The notes under the pieces: generated by a model
Database searches by the model: none
Told to the model about the DNA's origin: nothing
What the model saw: the letters and a program-made list of their open reading frames with translations, nothing else
Part shown: piece after piece, positions 20,071-31,559 of the stretch
Numbering within the stretch: position 1 is the first letter of the stretch
Layout: the number at the start of each line of letters is the position of its first letter
DNA from: Macrosoma leucophasiata
Lineage: Eukaryota; Arthropoda; Insecta; Lepidoptera; Hedylidae
Assembly (NCBI GenBank): GCA_036365455.1
Contig: JAWQUS010000030.1
Span: 20,046,001 to 20,110,000, forward strand
DNA: 64,000 nt
Direction of reading: 5' to 3'
Position numbers and translations under genes: made by a program

Positions 20071-20331
20071 AAAAGCAGTGAAATTCGGGATGCTAATTAA
20101 TTAAAAAGAGAGAAGTAACACGAGTTAACATAACTGTCGAAATCTTTTATGTACAGTTGAAAAATTGTCACTTGTTGCACAACCCTCATAAATATGGACA
20201 TTGTAGAGGTGACGACGTAAATGTTAACGCCATTACTCACCGACAGACAAACAATACGTAACTATGAACAATAACACATCGCGATGCAATAATTAATCTG
20301 TTTTGAATAATTTGTGAGATCACAATACATA

Positions 20332-20639
20332 TAAACTGCCTTGGTAGCCTAGTGGTAGCAGGCCACTACTACTACATTGAGGTCCTGGGTTCGATTCCCG
20401 GGTAGGGGTTTATTAGAGATAATGGTGTAAAGTCCTTTATCTCTGGTTCTATTGGATATTTCAATTTTCTGGCAATTCCCCAGTACCTCGAAGTTTGGTA
20501 ATGTGCACGGAGATGTCAACAGGCTCGCCACTTGTTACATGGGCCAAAACGTAACCGGCGAATCGTGGGTGTTTGCATGTATGCTTGAATGCATGCATTT
20601 ACCTCTGCCTACCCCTTCGGGGATTATAGGTGTGAAGTT
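20332..20639 (+). repeat. SINE-B, full length with TSD
   Basis: Flanked by ACAATACATA at 20322-20331 and 20640-20649. Head TGCCTTGGTAGCCTAGTGG, B box GGGTTCGATTCCCGGG. End GTGTGAAGTT. Confidence 0.9.
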
Positions 20640-20887
20640 ACAATACATAATTGCATGGTTCTACATACTACTGATAATATCTCTTTTCTTATATATATCA
20701 GGTAGGTGTATAATATTCTCGAGTCACAATGGGAAGGTATATAAAATTAAGTATACGTATTTTATTATAAATATATAAGTAATTATAATATTGAGATATA
20801 TTAGATAGCGTAATTGTTATAAGATTATTAGTTTTATGTTATTCCTTTAATTTGTACACCCCGTCTTTTTGTTGTTGATTTAGATCT

Positions 20888-21025
20888 CTCTAGTTTTAGG
20901 TTGCCTGGAAGAGATCACTTTAAGTGATAAGGCCGCCTATTGTGCATATTTTTAATTTTGTCTTGTTTATTATTTGTCCTAAAGTGTACAATAAAGAGTA
21001 TTTATTATTATTATTATTAATGTTT
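20888..21025 (+). mobile_element. LINE 3' end, TTA-tailed (copy 2)
   Basis: GGTTGCCTGGAAGAGATCAC, hairpin 20914-20928, AAGGCCGCC, then ACAATAAAGAG and a TTATTATTA run. Homologous to 331-467. Only the 3' tip is present. Confidence 0.75.
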
Positions 21026-21782
21026 CTCTTTCGAAACGGCTGGACCGATTCTCATGATATTTTGTGTGCCTATTGGGTAGGTCTGAGAATCGGCCAACAT
21101 CTATTTTTATATCTCTAAGAAAAGAAGAAAGAGAAAAATAACTTTTTTTTGCCTTGGCTACACTTTTTCACAATATAATTCGTGGGTTCAGAAAACTGCA
21201 AGATTTCTATAGTATAGTAGTATAAGTTTATACTTTGAAAATACAACCAGATACATCACAAGATATAGACTGGTAGAAAAAAATTTACTATGAAAGCTCA
21301 ACCGCTATCTATGGTGGGACAATTGATTGGTCTTTGTTCTGGCGCCTGTTTTCTTACAATGTACCCTGATGAACGGACATTGGTTACCGCAGAAAGTGAC
21401 CCACTTGACCGCTGCGTTTTTCTCATAGCGGCTGAATAAATATTTTTTTTGCGCTTTTTACTGACAACTTATTTAAACCTGAAATTGTTCGGCGCGCGGA
21501 CGCGCACTAAGGATCACCTGGCTGCGGCATTGTTCAAAGCAAACACGAAGAGGCCGTATGTATTGTCATTCTACTTCTTATAATGTCTTTGTGAACAACT
21601 ACAGGGTGTGTAAGGTTGTGGTGTTATGTAGCACAAAGCGTCCAATTAGCGTGGTCTAACGCCATGCTCATTATCATAACGTGTTGTTGTTACGTTTCCA
21701 TTGTCATATAACATTAAAGAGACTATAATGTAGACGTGTGTTATAAACAATCTAATCTAAACTGTATATTTTATATTATATT
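21026..21782. other. Unassigned; repeat-like block at 21031-21120
   Basis: GAAACGGCTGGACCGATTCT and GTCTGAGAATCGGCCAACAT form a block familiar from insect repeats. The rest shows no gene. Confidence 0.35.
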
Positions 21783-21945
21783 ATTATTTTTTTATATTAT
21801 AAAGCTGAAGAGTTTGTTTGTTTGTTTGAACGCGCTAATCTCAGAAACTACTAATCCGATTTGAAAAATTCTTTTAGTGTTAGACAGTCCATTTATCGAG
21901 GAAGGCTTAAGGCTAAGACGCAATAGGAGCGGAGCACCAACGAAG
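21783..21945 (+). mobile_element. Helitron-like family H3, partial
   Basis: ATTATAAAGCTGAAGAGTTTG, AACTACTAATCCGATTTG, then AGGAAGGCTTAAGGCTAAG. Both termini are eroded. Confidence 0.5.
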
Positions 21946-22159
21946 AATGTTTCAGAAATCCTAACTTAATAAACCTAACGTCTGTCGATGAATATGTTAT
22001 TTCTTGATTTTTTTTTTTATTTTTCTTTTTTTATTATCATTTTTATTACAACCTAATTTAGTTATTCAATATGGGTAATTTTGTAATGACTTTTCGATAG
22101 TGCCTCTAAATATACCATTAGCACCATTTTAGCCGATAAACGTCCACAGCTGGAGAAAA

Positions 22160-22459
22160 CTACTGGTGGAAGAGCTCCACTGGTGGAAAAGCTCCAGTGA
22201 CTGAGCTCGCGGGCGTAGGCTCCACCGCATTACCTAACATAATTACCGCTGAATGGTTGTGTTCAGCACTATCGTATTCCAGTCCGGTGGTAATGTACTG
22301 CCCTGTAATCTCCGCAACAGAGTCATAACACCTTAGGCCTCAGGAGTGGTAATGCATCTGGATTTTGACCTCTGGCCTTTGTGTGGGTGTCTATAGTCTG
22401 CAGTAATCACTTAAAATCAATGTAAAATGCGTGCTTGTTTGCCACTTTCATTACATAAA
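22160..22459 (+). repeat. SINE-A with duplicated 5' end
   Basis: The first 20 bp occur twice in tandem (ACTGGTGGAAGAGCTCC, then ACTGGTGGAAAAGCTCC) before the body continues to TTACATAAAC. Confidence 0.88.
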
Positions 22460-22688
22460 CATCTCTTAAAGATATCCTGAAGCATATGGGGGAATATGCT
22501 ATTGTGCGGTTAACTGCACTAGCGGCAGAATGCTCCGCCAATTGTGACGTAGCCGATTTTTTCTTTCTTTGATATATGACAGGGTGAAATGAGTTATTGA
22601 CTATTATAAATCAAATTATGTTAAAAACTATTCATGATTTGTAATAATTATGGGTTAATTTGCCCGAATAAAAAGATTTTATATTATA

Positions 22689-23001
22689 TCTATACAAATA
22701 AATAAAATTGGAGTGTCTGGTTGTAATATAAAAATAAAAGCTTTTTACTAAATGCATATGTATGCACGTATACATATACGAAAACAACATTTTTTACTAT
22801 TTTTGTCTGTCTGTCTGTTTGTTTGGCGGTGCTAATCTTGGGAACGGCTGGACCGATTTTGACGGGACTTTCACTAGCAGATAGCTTATGTAATAAGGAG
22901 TTACTTAGGCTACTTTCATACTAGCTGCTCCCACGACTTCGTCCGGGTAGATACTGAACAATCATAGATTCTTACGCGGACGAAGTTGCGGGCACAGCTA
23001 G
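22689..23001 (+). mobile_element. Helitron-like family H1 (copy 2)
   Basis: TCTATACAAATAAATAAAAT start, preceded by A; GGGCACAGCTAG end, followed by T. It has the same internal order as 756-1069. Confidence 0.7.
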
Positions 23002-23307
23002 TTACATATATAAACATAAAATACGTATTACAATGGAAACACACGCAAAAACATAATTTGTTTTGTTGGTATTGATTCGTGCTTTATCTGGCGTTGTAAA
23101 TAAACGAAAGGTCGCCGGTTCGAGTCTTGTTTGTGAAAGCAAATGCAAAAATATATTTTGAATGGGTACATAAATATGGGACTTCTTTAATGGCTTGTGA
23201 TCGGGCGATACGACGCCGGGTTTATGACTTGCTAGTTTTTATAAAACTTAACGTTTACGGTGTATTCAAACATTACTTAACGCCTGTATATCTCGTTTGG
23301 GTAGGCA

Positions 23308-23554
23308 GAGGTTTTTTTTATGTAATGGAAGTGGTAAACAAACATGCAGTTCACATTGATGTTAAGTGATGACTGCAGCCTATAGACACTTATACAAAGA
23401 CCAAGGTCAAAATGCACATGCGTTACCACTCCTGAGGCCTAAAGTTATATGCCGGAAATTGCAGGGCCGTACATTATCACTTGACCGGGGCACGATAGTG
23501 CTGAACAATACCATTTAGCGGCAAGTAGGTATATTAGGTAATGCGGTGGTGCCA
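23308..23554 (-). repeat. SINE-A, 5' end replaced by SINE-5S insertion
   Basis: TATGTAATGGAAGTGGTAAAC to GCGGTGGTGCCA. A SINE-5S sits at the break. A degraded remnant of the SINE-A 5' end may follow at 23879-23890. Confidence 0.85.
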
Positions 23555-23871
23555 GTATAACTTAATAATGGCAACCCATGCTGGGCACGAGTTTCTCCCC
23601 TTCTTGGAGCGTACTCCACCACGCTGCTCCAATGCGGGTTGGTGGAGATAAGGGTTAGTGGCCAACCCGCAGTCGGATGTTTTCAAACCGCCCATAAGGC
23701 CTTAGGTTTAACGACTGCTATCTATCGATAGCAACCGGGACCGACGGCTTAACGTGCTCTCCGAAGTGCGGAAACGCGCATTTTAATTTGCTACTAGCGG
23801 TCACCCATCACACACCCGACCGCGCCCTTATCGCTTAACCGAGTAGATCTCTTCCGATCTACACCAGCCGC
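23555..23871 (-). repeat. SINE-5S with TSD
   Basis: GGTGCCA flanks both sides (23548-23554, 23872-23878). The minus strand has GGTTAAGCGATAAGGGCGCG and the GGGTGACCGC 5S box, and ends GGGTTGCCATTATTAAG. Confidence 0.82.
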
Positions 23872-23890
23872 GGTGCCATTCGCGTTTCAA

Positions 23891-23950
23891 CAGTAATACT
23901 TAGCATCAATGTAAACTGTAAGCCTGTTGTCACCTCACGACATTAAAACA
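23891..23950 (+). repeat. SINE-A tail fragment
   Basis: CTTAGCATCAATGTAAACTG and TGTTGTCACCTCACGACATT. Diverged tail only. Confidence 0.5.
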
Positions 23951-23960
23951 ATGTCTTCAT

Positions 23961-24209
23961 ATTTTTACCTTTTTTGTAGTAAAATTTTAAAATGTATCGA
24001 ATTTCTTCATTAGATTCACTCAACTTGACAATACGAAAAACAAATGAAAATCACACATTTGCCTATTTGCATATTTGAATTTGGAATTACGTTCTTTAAA
24101 ATTTTAACTTTCAATGATACCAAAACCAGCCAGATACAAATACTACAGCCAAAGAGATTTTATTACAAGTTCATACATACTATAATGCGAAAAGACTTTT
24201 TCCCCAACC
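23961..24209 (-). mobile_element. Mariner 5'-end fragment
   Basis: The minus strand starts at the TIR GGTTGGGGAAAAAGTC next to TA, followed by sequence matching the left end of the mariner at 34296 up to codon 16 of its transposase. At codon 12 this fragment has TTA where the long copy has a TAA stop. Confidence 0.85.
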
Positions 24210-24417
24210 TATTATTTGCGTGTTTGTAAATTGTTTTTTTTTTTTTTTTTCATTTTTACGATTTTATATAATATAATGTTACAAATAAAATAACAATAAC
24301 AAATTATATATGCGACAGCTGTCTTGTTTACATCACCGACGTTGTCTTAACACGATATAACTGTCTTGTTTTAGCATAGGAATTAATGGGGTATCCCACG
24401 CTTTATATAAGTATTCT

Positions 24418-24513
24418 TTTTTATGTATTGAAGGTGGCAACCAAGCATGCAGTTCACATGGATGTTAAGTGATGACTGCAACCTAGAGACATCTGCACAA
24501 AAACCAGTAATCG
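24418..24513 (-). repeat. SINE-A tail fragment
   Basis: GGTGGCAACCAAGCATGC to CTGCACAAAAACCAGTAATC. It abuts the RTE-like fragment. Confidence 0.65.
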
Positions 24514-24614
24514 ACTTGTTTGGTCATGGTAGGTCAGTCTTGGTCTTCCTGGGCCTCTGCAACTATTTACATTCGCATTGTATTATCTGTTTCTGTTTAG
24601 TCATTCGCTCATTA
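24514..24614 (-). pseudogene. RTE-like RT fragment, same family as 2891-4120
   Basis: The minus strand repeats the codons for ERM-like, NANV and CRGPGRPRLTYHDQ residues (for example TGCAGAGGCCCAGGAAGACC). About 100 bp, with substitutions. Confidence 0.8.
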
Positions 24615-25014
24615 GGTATTTTTTAGCCTCTCTGCATGAATTCCCACAACTTTTTGTTCTACGACTTTTAATAAATCTCGATAAATAACCCAAAAAAAAA
24701 ATAACGAACAAAATTTTTCAAATTAAAAAATATGTATTTGAAGTTTGAAAGAGCATTGCCACCGCTACGTCACCCCGCAGCTTCGCGTCCCGCTGCTTGT
24801 GGCGATATTTTTCCTAGGCAAGGTGCGTGGCATATCTCTACGCTCAGAAATTAATGCGAGTTCAGAGGCAAAATATTAATTTTGTATGGAAAAAGTTAAA
24901 TTTTAAAAACTATTAATTTTAAAAAGTCTTAGAACAAATGTTTTTGGGATTGATCTAGAGAGGCTGCCTGCAAGAGGTGATACGCTAATTTCAATTAACC
25001 ACGTATATACCGAA
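24615..25014. other. Unassigned
   Basis: A CACCCCGCAGCTTCGCG block near 24770 recalls the GC-rich end of Helitron-like elements. No gene. Confidence 0.3.
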
Positions 25015-25229
25015 CTAGCGGCCCGCCCCGGCTTCGCGCGGTTGCAATGTTGCCTCTCCTATTCATCTAAGCGTGATGTCATAATAATATAGCCTAAAGC
25101 CTTCCTCGATAAATGGGCTATCTAACAATGAAAGAATTTTTCAAATCGGACCCGTAGTTCCTGAGATTAGCGCGTTCAAGCAAACAAACACACTCTACAG
25201 CTTTTTTATAATATTAGTATACTCGTAGA
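25015..25229 (-). mobile_element. Helitron-like family H3, near complete
   Basis: The minus strand starts TCTACGAGTATACTAATATT and ends GAAGCCGGGGCGGGCCGCTAG followed by T. The GC-rich stretch before CTAG is typical of the 3' end. Confidence 0.65.
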
Positions 25230-25534
25230 TTAAAACTCAAACAATTTGCGATAGACAGTCAGACACACGAATGATCCTGCAAGTGTTCTATATTTGCCTA
25301 CGGAACCTTAAAACAGTGAACACGCACGAGCACTGCCAGACGAGCAGCGCCAATATAGCTTTCTCGAGTCACCCCGCGACCCGCCGAGCGACTTTCCAAA
25401 CGCAATGCCTCCAGTGAAGTTTATTTCGGTGTTACAAATTATACGGCCGCCTTTACACCGAGCCTTTTAACATTGCTATACTATCGATCTATATTGTTTT
25501 ATATTCTCTGCTATGGAACTGGTGATCTTTTACT
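25230..25534. other. Unassigned, GC-richer at 25315-25470
   Basis: The sequence around 25360-25400 (TCGAGTCACCCCGCGACC) looks single-copy. No open frame of note. Confidence 0.3.
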
Positions 25535-25770
25535 TCGCGCCTGTATTTGTACATAGGTACACCAACGATTTACTAGTTACTTTTTGGCCCATTTAATAGA
25601 CGGTGAGCTTATTGACCTGTCCGGTTACGTTACCATACTCCGTGGGTGGGATGAATCTACTACTATGAATCTAAATGGTACTATGAATCGTTCGAAATTC
25701 TAAAAACGCTCGGGGATTGAACCCAGTTCTTCAGCGTAGCCCTCAGTGGTAGTCTGCAACAATTAACGGC
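25535..25770 (-). repeat. SINE-B, old copy
   Basis: GGGGATTGAACCCAG (B box in reverse) with CAGCGTAG, and TTTTTGGCCCATTTAATAGA in the body. Many substitutions and an internal duplication around CTACTATGAATC. Confidence 0.6.
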
Positions 25771-26879
25771 CGTCCGCCTTTACACCGTGTCGTAATATTG
25801 CTTGATAAAGAGTTGGGGTGGGTTTTTATTTAAGACTTCTTTTCACACCTTAATCAAGGTGGAGTGAATAAAATATAGAAAACAAAATATTAATTATTAA
25901 AAGCACATTTAGATTCAAATTGATGATTGTTGAATGCCATGAGATGGAAAAACTAGCTAAGCGCGAGTCAGACTGTCAGACTGGCGGGCAGAGGCACCGC
26001 ACAATTGAGAAATTTCCTCCGTTACTTCAAATATCAGATAAGTTCTTCTCAAATTGCCTATGAGAGACGAGGAGAGAGACAGACATGTGAGTGAACAATA
26101 CATTCAAGGTCAATTAAACTTTATCCTTTAAGGGTTTCATTTAAGGTAACGCAACCCAAAAATTTGAAGACTTAATGAAGATGCCATTCAAAATCTGTTC
26201 AATTGAATCCTATTCTTTTAATTGACTAAGTAATTTCTTGAGGTATTTTTTTTCAAAATTAACCCATACCCATTAATTAAGTCTAAACTTCAATGCAACA
26301 TAAGATATCTTTTTCTTTTCAAGAATGATAATTATCTCTGATTTTTTTTGGGACAAAGATATGCCTACATTCAATCAAATATACATTTATTTACAATAAT
26401 TAGATAAGCAGGCACCAGAAAACTTTTAGTTCAAATGACCCACATCTGACAAATAACATTTTGTACCATTCATACTTTATTTTCGCACGTATTTCATGAA
26501 ACGCAATATTTTTGGTTAAGTAAACAGAATCATAAACAAGGGATATAAAGATTTATTGTTTACGTGATTGACGGAATGACATGTTATGAAAGAATTCTGT
26601 TAGTTTATGGCTTCAACATAAATGGCATTGCATAATACTATAAAAAAGAAAACATAAAAGATACTATGGAATATCGTACCATATAGTTTTATGTGGATTA
26701 ATCAATAGATAAGTATTAGATTTTTGTGTATTTTATCGTTTTCTAGTGCCTCTTGACCTTTGTCTCGTTATTTTTGATATTGGCACAATAAGTAGCTTGT
26801 TACCCTTTTTAGGGTTTCTTTCACCTTAAATTTCACCAGAATCACCAGACCGAGTTTCATCCTAAAGGTTTGCTGGCTA
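25771..26879. other. Unassigned, 1.1 kb without a gene
   Basis: AT-rich. No frame over 60 codons with a domain and no repeat I could delimit. Confidence 0.4.
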
Positions 26880-26942
26880 GTTGTAGGTAATGACCACGAC
26901 GGCACTGAACACTACTTCTTAGTGCCAAGTAGAATAGGTGAT
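26880..26942 (-). repeat. SINE-A fragment, old
   Basis: GCACTGAACACTAC and GGTGATGCATTAGTGCC are the 5'-half blocks of SINE-A in reverse. Confidence 0.4.
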
Positions 26943-27185
26943 GCATTAGTGCCACACACCTTCCCCAGGTGGTTTACCATCAGTAGGTAGAAATACAATA
27001 TTGTTGATCCTGTTAATCCAGCGCAGCGGTGTGCTACGACTGCTTGATTCGAGGGCCCCGAGTACTCTCCCATCACTTTTTTTCGGGTCTGGGTGTTTGT
27101 GTATATGTTGTGTGTGTACAACGGCACTCACGACAGAGGTATATTTGTAGTGGGGCTGTGTGTGTTAGCGTATTTTATTTAATTT
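26943..27185 (+). repeat. SINE-D, diverged copy
   Basis: GTTAATCCAGCGCAGCGGTG, GGGTCTGGGTGTTTGTG, TGTGTGTACAACGGCACTCA, then GGGGCTGTGTGTGTTAGCG. Two frames on the minus strand are accidental. Confidence 0.6.
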
Positions 27186-27186
27186 A

Positions 27187-27240
27187 CTAGCTGATCCGGC
27201 AAAAGTCGTTCTGCCTCAAAAACATAAAGCGAGTTTCATC
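27187..27240 (-). mobile_element. Helitron-like family H2, 3' fragment
   Basis: CTAGCTGATCCGGCAAAAGT is the H2 3' end in reverse, then sequence diverges. Confidence 0.5.
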
Positions 27241-27654
27241 ATCGGTGTGAGCAACGCGTTTCAACGGCTTGAATTAAAATTATTTTCATGTGCGCTTTTT
27301 TCGAATAATGTTAAGTTTTAATTTAACGATGTAAAGTTATGATGCGAATCTAAGTGCTTGTTACATGTCCGTGTAACGGGCGGTCATTATTAACCAAACT
27401 CCCGTATTTTGGGCGCCGTTGACATTAATGGCTTGATTTATCCCTATTTATGTTTTTCATGGAGTTTAACTACGCTGTGGATCTTCGTTAGTGTAATCTT
27501 TATGCTAACTTAATGAGAGATTTTGGTGCGAGGTAAAAATAATGGATATCACAGGAATAACGATGGACTGTTTTAGTTTATATTGAGTTAGTTTCTTCGG
27601 TGTTTTGATTCTATATTCTTTGGCATTGATGTTGTGATTTTTTCATGTCATACA
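27241..27654. other. Unassigned
   Basis: No gene or clear repeat. Confidence 0.3.
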
Positions 27655-27857
27655 ACTAGCATTCTGTTCACATTGATGGTAAATGAATATTGTAGAGTAT
27701 AGATATCTATAAAAAAAACAAAGATTTCAATGTAGATGCGTTGCCACTGCTGAAACCTAAGTTGGTATGCTTTTTTTGCGAGGAATTACAGTGTCGTGCA
27801 TTACCATCTGCCTGGAACACGATAGCGCTGAACACGACCATTTAGAGGCATGATGAG
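27655..27857 (-). repeat. SINE-A, old copy
   Basis: AATGTAGATGCGTTGCCACT, TGCATTACCATCTGCCTGG and GCGCTGAACACGACCATTTA. Truncated at both ends. Confidence 0.65.
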
Positions 27858-27877
27858 CTATGTTGGAAATTTATCAA

Positions 27878-27992
27878 TTTTTTATAATTTTCCCAGTGTT
27901 TTCCCACAATTTTCCTTGGAGTTTGGTAATGTGCCCAAGTTATACCCACATCTCTACCTATCCCTTCAGCGAATATAAGCGTGAAGTTACGT
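27878..27992 (+). repeat. SINE-B 3' half, old copy
   Basis: GGAGTTTGGTAATGTGCCCA to AAGCGTGAAGTTACG. Heavily changed in the middle. Confidence 0.55.
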
Positions 27993-28062
27993 GGTTGAAA
28001 GTTTGTACATTACGAATTCCACACAGATGAACTCGCAGGACAAAGCTTGTGTAGTAACATCT

Positions 28063-28201
28063 TAGAGACATAACAACTTAGGTTTCAGGGGTGGCAACGC
28101 ATCTGCATTTAGACCTCTGGTTTTTGTGTAGATGTCTATAGGCTGCAGTCACCAGTTAACATCAATGTGAGCTGCATGCTTGTTTGCCACCTTCCCTACA
28201 T
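28063..28201 (+). repeat. SINE-A 3' half (left arm of inverted pair)
   Basis: TTAGAGACATAACAACTTAG to GCCACCTTCCCTACATTTTT. A minus-strand copy starts four bases later, tail to tail. Confidence 0.8.
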
Positions 28202-28204
28202 TTT

Positions 28205-28408
28205 TTTATGTAATGTAAATGGCAAACAAGCATGCAGCTCACATTGATGTTAACTGGTGACTGCAGCCAGTGTCTATAGGCTACAAATACCAAGGTCAAA
28301 ATGCAGATGCGTTATCACTTCTGAGGCCTAAGGTGTTATGCCTCTGTGCCGGAAATTACAGGGCCGTACTGAACACGATAGTACTGAACACTACCATTTA
28401 GCGGCATT
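28205..28408 (-). repeat. SINE-A (right arm of inverted pair)
   Basis: TTTATGTAATGTAAATGGC to CACTACCATTTAGCGGCA. It shares the AACTGGTGACTGCAGCC variant with its partner, suggesting a common origin of the two arms. Confidence 0.85.
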
Positions 28409-28435
28409 GTACACGCGCAAAGCCGGGAGAGGGGG

Positions 28436-28545
28436 GCGCTAGTACTGGATAAAACGATTGGGCTGGTTATCCATAGGTCGCAAGTTCGATCCCTGCCCGA
28501 AGTCAAAGTTATTTGAATTTCTAAAGATTTTTAATACTGTCTTTG
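28436..28545 (+). repeat. tRNA-derived SINE fragment (GAAGTCAAAG type)
   Basis: GTCGCAAGTTCGATCCCTGC is a good B box, followed by CCGAAGTCAAAGTTATTTG. A related fragment is at 44545-44640. Confidence 0.55.
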
Positions 28546-28789
28546 AGTTACGTATAGAAATAATAAAACTTACTTATTCTTTAATGAAGATTAAAGTAGA
28601 TAAGTATTGAGTCCGATACATTTTGGAGGCTTTCAGTTTACGTAACGTCACGGTTAATTTTTTCACGGTATTTTAACGTTTACGCAAAACCGTAAATAAT
28701 CACATTGTAATGTTAATAAACCGTGCGTAGAGAGTTTGGTCAATTTCTTAAGAACTAAGAAACCCTTCACATGATGTATGTAACTGTTG

Positions 28790-29070
28790 ACTGGTGGTAG
28801 AGCTCCAGTGATGGTGCTCGCGGGCGTAGGCACCACCGCATTACCTAATATCCTTGTCGCTAAATGGTTGTGTTCAGCACTATCGTGTTCCGGTCAGGTG
28901 GAAATGTACGGCCCTTTAATTGCCGGCACAGAGGCATAACACCTTAGGCCTCAGAAGTGGTAACGCATCTGCATTTTGACCTATGGTCTTTGTGTAAGTA
29001 TCTATAGGCTGCAGTCATCACTTAACATCAATGTGAACTGTATTGTTATTTGCCACTTTCATTATACATA
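28790..29070 (+). repeat. SINE-A, full length
   Basis: ACTGGTGGTAGAGCTCCAGT to TTGCCACTTTCATTATACAT. Confidence 0.9.
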
Positions 29071-29429
29071 AGTTACGAATAACAAAATATTACAATTATT
29101 CGATAACCTGATAATGAATTGTTACATACAGTTTAATTTTACCATCTTAATTTCAAGATAAACTTTTATTAATCCACCCTTAAATTTAAGGTCCATTAAA
29201 ATGTAATAAATGGGATACGCGATAAGAACTTGTTGTTCTTCTATCAGCCTCTAGAATCGGGGTCAAATTTAATTCTCATTACACACCGTGCTTATAATAC
29301 GGGTAATAGTTAAGTGTAACGAATGGCGTCTAGCAAAACATTAAACACATGTATGTTACCTTTGAAATAAGGGATTAGTAATTTTGTGAAGTTACGAGAT
29401 AGGTACTAGCTTTTTAGAGAAATTCCTCC
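29071..29429. other. Unassigned
   Basis: AT-rich; no gene seen. Confidence 0.3.
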
Positions 29430-29522
29430 TTCACCGACTGGACACCTGGACACCTGGCAGTGCTCAAAGGTTTTAATACCACAGTGTTTTCACGTTCGTT
29501 TCTGCCAAGAACACCTCAGCAA
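29430..29522 (+). pseudogene. LINE C-terminal fragment (LWNELP family)
   Basis: TCACCGACTGGACACCTGG and CACGTTCGTTTCTGCC match the coding end of the LINE at 38640-39078 and 59888-60300, just upstream of its RTCKLWNELP segment. Confidence 0.65.
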
Positions 29523-29561
29523 CCAATACAGTTAAGTTATTATCATTCTGTTTATAAATAA

Positions 29562-29816
29562 TCTATATATATATAAATCTATTGCTGTTCGTTAGTCTCA
29601 CTAAAACTCGAAAACGGCTGGACCGATTTGGCTAATTTTGGTTTAGAATGATTTTTGGAAGTCCAGGGAAGGTTTAAAAGGAAAAAAAATATGAAGAAAT
29701 TGAAGGAAAATAGTAAAAACCGCAATTTTATTTTTCCATACAAATAGTCCGTATCTATCAAACCTTTGACACATTATTTCATTCTGAGGCAATACGAAGT
29801 TTGCCGGGTCAGCTAG
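29562..29816 (+). mobile_element. Helitron-like family H2 (copy 1)
   Basis: Starts TCTATATATATATAAATC after A, contains CTCGAAAACGGCTGGACCG, and ends GCCGGGTCAGCTAG before T. GGCAA and TTGCC near the 3' end form a 5-bp stem. No coding frame; the minus-strand frames here are accidental. Confidence 0.7.
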
Positions 29817-29837
29817 TTTACAATAAAACAGTTTTTT

Positions 29838-30119
29838 CTGGTGGTAGAACTCCAGTGACGGAGCTTGCGGGTGTAGGCACCACTGCATTACCTAATATAC
29901 TTGCCGCTAAATGGTAGTGTTCAGCACTATCGAGTTCCGGTCAGGTGGTAATGTACGGCCCTGTAATTTTCGGCACAGAGGCATAACACCTTAGGCCTCA
30001 GGATTGGCAACGCATCTGCATTTTGACCTTGGTCCTTGTGTGGGTGTCCAAAGGCTGCAGTCATCACTTAACATCAATGTGAACTGCGTGCTTATTTGCC
30101 ACTTCCATTACATAAAAAA
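29838..30119 (+). repeat. SINE-A, full length
   Basis: CTGGTGGTAGAACTCCAGTG to ACTTCCATTACATAAAAAA. Confidence 0.88.
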
Positions 30120-30614
30120 TAAATAATCACTTGTAAGACTGGAAGTCTGTTTCCTAAGCTAACACGAGAAATCAATTGGTTACTAGGCATTACGTAGAAC
30201 TCCCAAGCAATCAACACTAACGGTAACTCAGCAAAGTTTTACCAAAAAACAAAGCTCTCATACAGTTTCGACATCCACACACACATACACTGTACGACGT
30301 ACGCACACATGCGCCCTACTCAGCTGTTTGTTGTTGCTAGCCTCGGAGTGAGGGCGATGACTCGGTCATAGAATAGTAGCGAGATGCGACACAGAATGTG
30401 TGACGATATTAGTGACTATCGAATTAGAAAAATAATGCTGTATTCGCAGAGGACACTGTGAGCAATAATCGGAAATTATTTGACGAATACAAAGTAATGT
30501 AAATGCACAAATTGTAATTTGATATAGTAGGTAAGTAATCATCATCATCATTTCGGACAAATAAAAAAAGTAATACCCAGGATTGGGAGGAAAATGGGTG
30601 ATATATATAATTTA
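30120..30614. other. Unassigned
   Basis: An ATC trinucleotide run lies near 30538-30552. Short overlapping frames on the minus strand carry no domain. Confidence 0.3.
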
Positions 30615-30852
30615 CTAGCTGACCCGGCAAACTTCGTATTGCCTCAGAATGAAATGAGGTGTCAAAGGTTTGTATGGAAAAATAAAATTGTGGTTTTTAC
30701 TGTTTCCCTTCAATTTCTTCATATTTTCTTACCTTTTAAACCTTCCCTACACTTCCAAAAATCATTCAAAACTAAAATTAGCCAAATCGGTGAAGCCATT
30801 CACGCGTGATACCGTGACCAAGGAAAACGGGTTGCATTTTTATATATATAGA
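30615..30852 (-). mobile_element. Helitron-like family H2 (copy 2)
   Basis: The minus strand starts TCTATATATATAAAAATGC and ends CGGGTCAGCTAG. Internal order as in 29562-29816. Confidence 0.68.
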
Positions 30853-31559
30853 CGTGGCCGGCTATGCTAACAACAAAAAATTAAAAAGTAGAAATAATTG
30901 AATTATACGGTATTTCGTTCACTACAAAATAAATTTAATTAATTTTATAGCGTCAACAACACGTGGTAATTATGCTGTTAAAATGTAGCTTATATGACAC
31001 GTTTGTAGATTTACCATAGCAGCGCCATCTATTGATTACTTACTCAATCCAGTCGAAAGGTATCGACATCTGTTAGAATCATTTGGAGTTAACAGATAAT
31101 TGTGACTGTCAAATAATAACAGACAAATAATTAGCAATAAATTAAATTGCGACTATAATTTGAGATTTAAACTATCCTATCTCTCAAGTTGGATCGAACT
31201 GCACATGGTGTGCGAATTTTATTATAATCGGTTAAGTGGTTTAGGAGTCCATTGAGGACAAACATTGTGACACGAGATTTATATATATTAAGATAAGTCA
31301 CACATTTTTACCGTGAAGTAAAAAATATTAAAATAAATCGATTCTGAAGGTGACAACGAAAATGAGACAGTAAAATTATTGGAAAACTATAACTGCAAAA
31401 CTATAGGACGATTGTATTGTATGATTTTTAGATACCATTAATTAGTTCATTTAATGTACTTACTTTCCCTAGAAGCAGAAAATAAATCTTGTTGAACCCA
31501 AACAAAAATATTCATAATAAAATGAATACTTAATGTATGGTTCAATAATTCTAGCCAAT
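30853..31559. other. Unassigned
   Basis: GCAGCGCCATCTATTGATTA near 31019 is a short word also present in the TRC body. Otherwise AT-rich with no gene. Confidence 0.3.

Noticed and set aside
30594..30870. 66- and 71-codon frames
   Set aside because: Inside Helitron-like H2 copy 2; the same accidental frames appear in other H2 copies.
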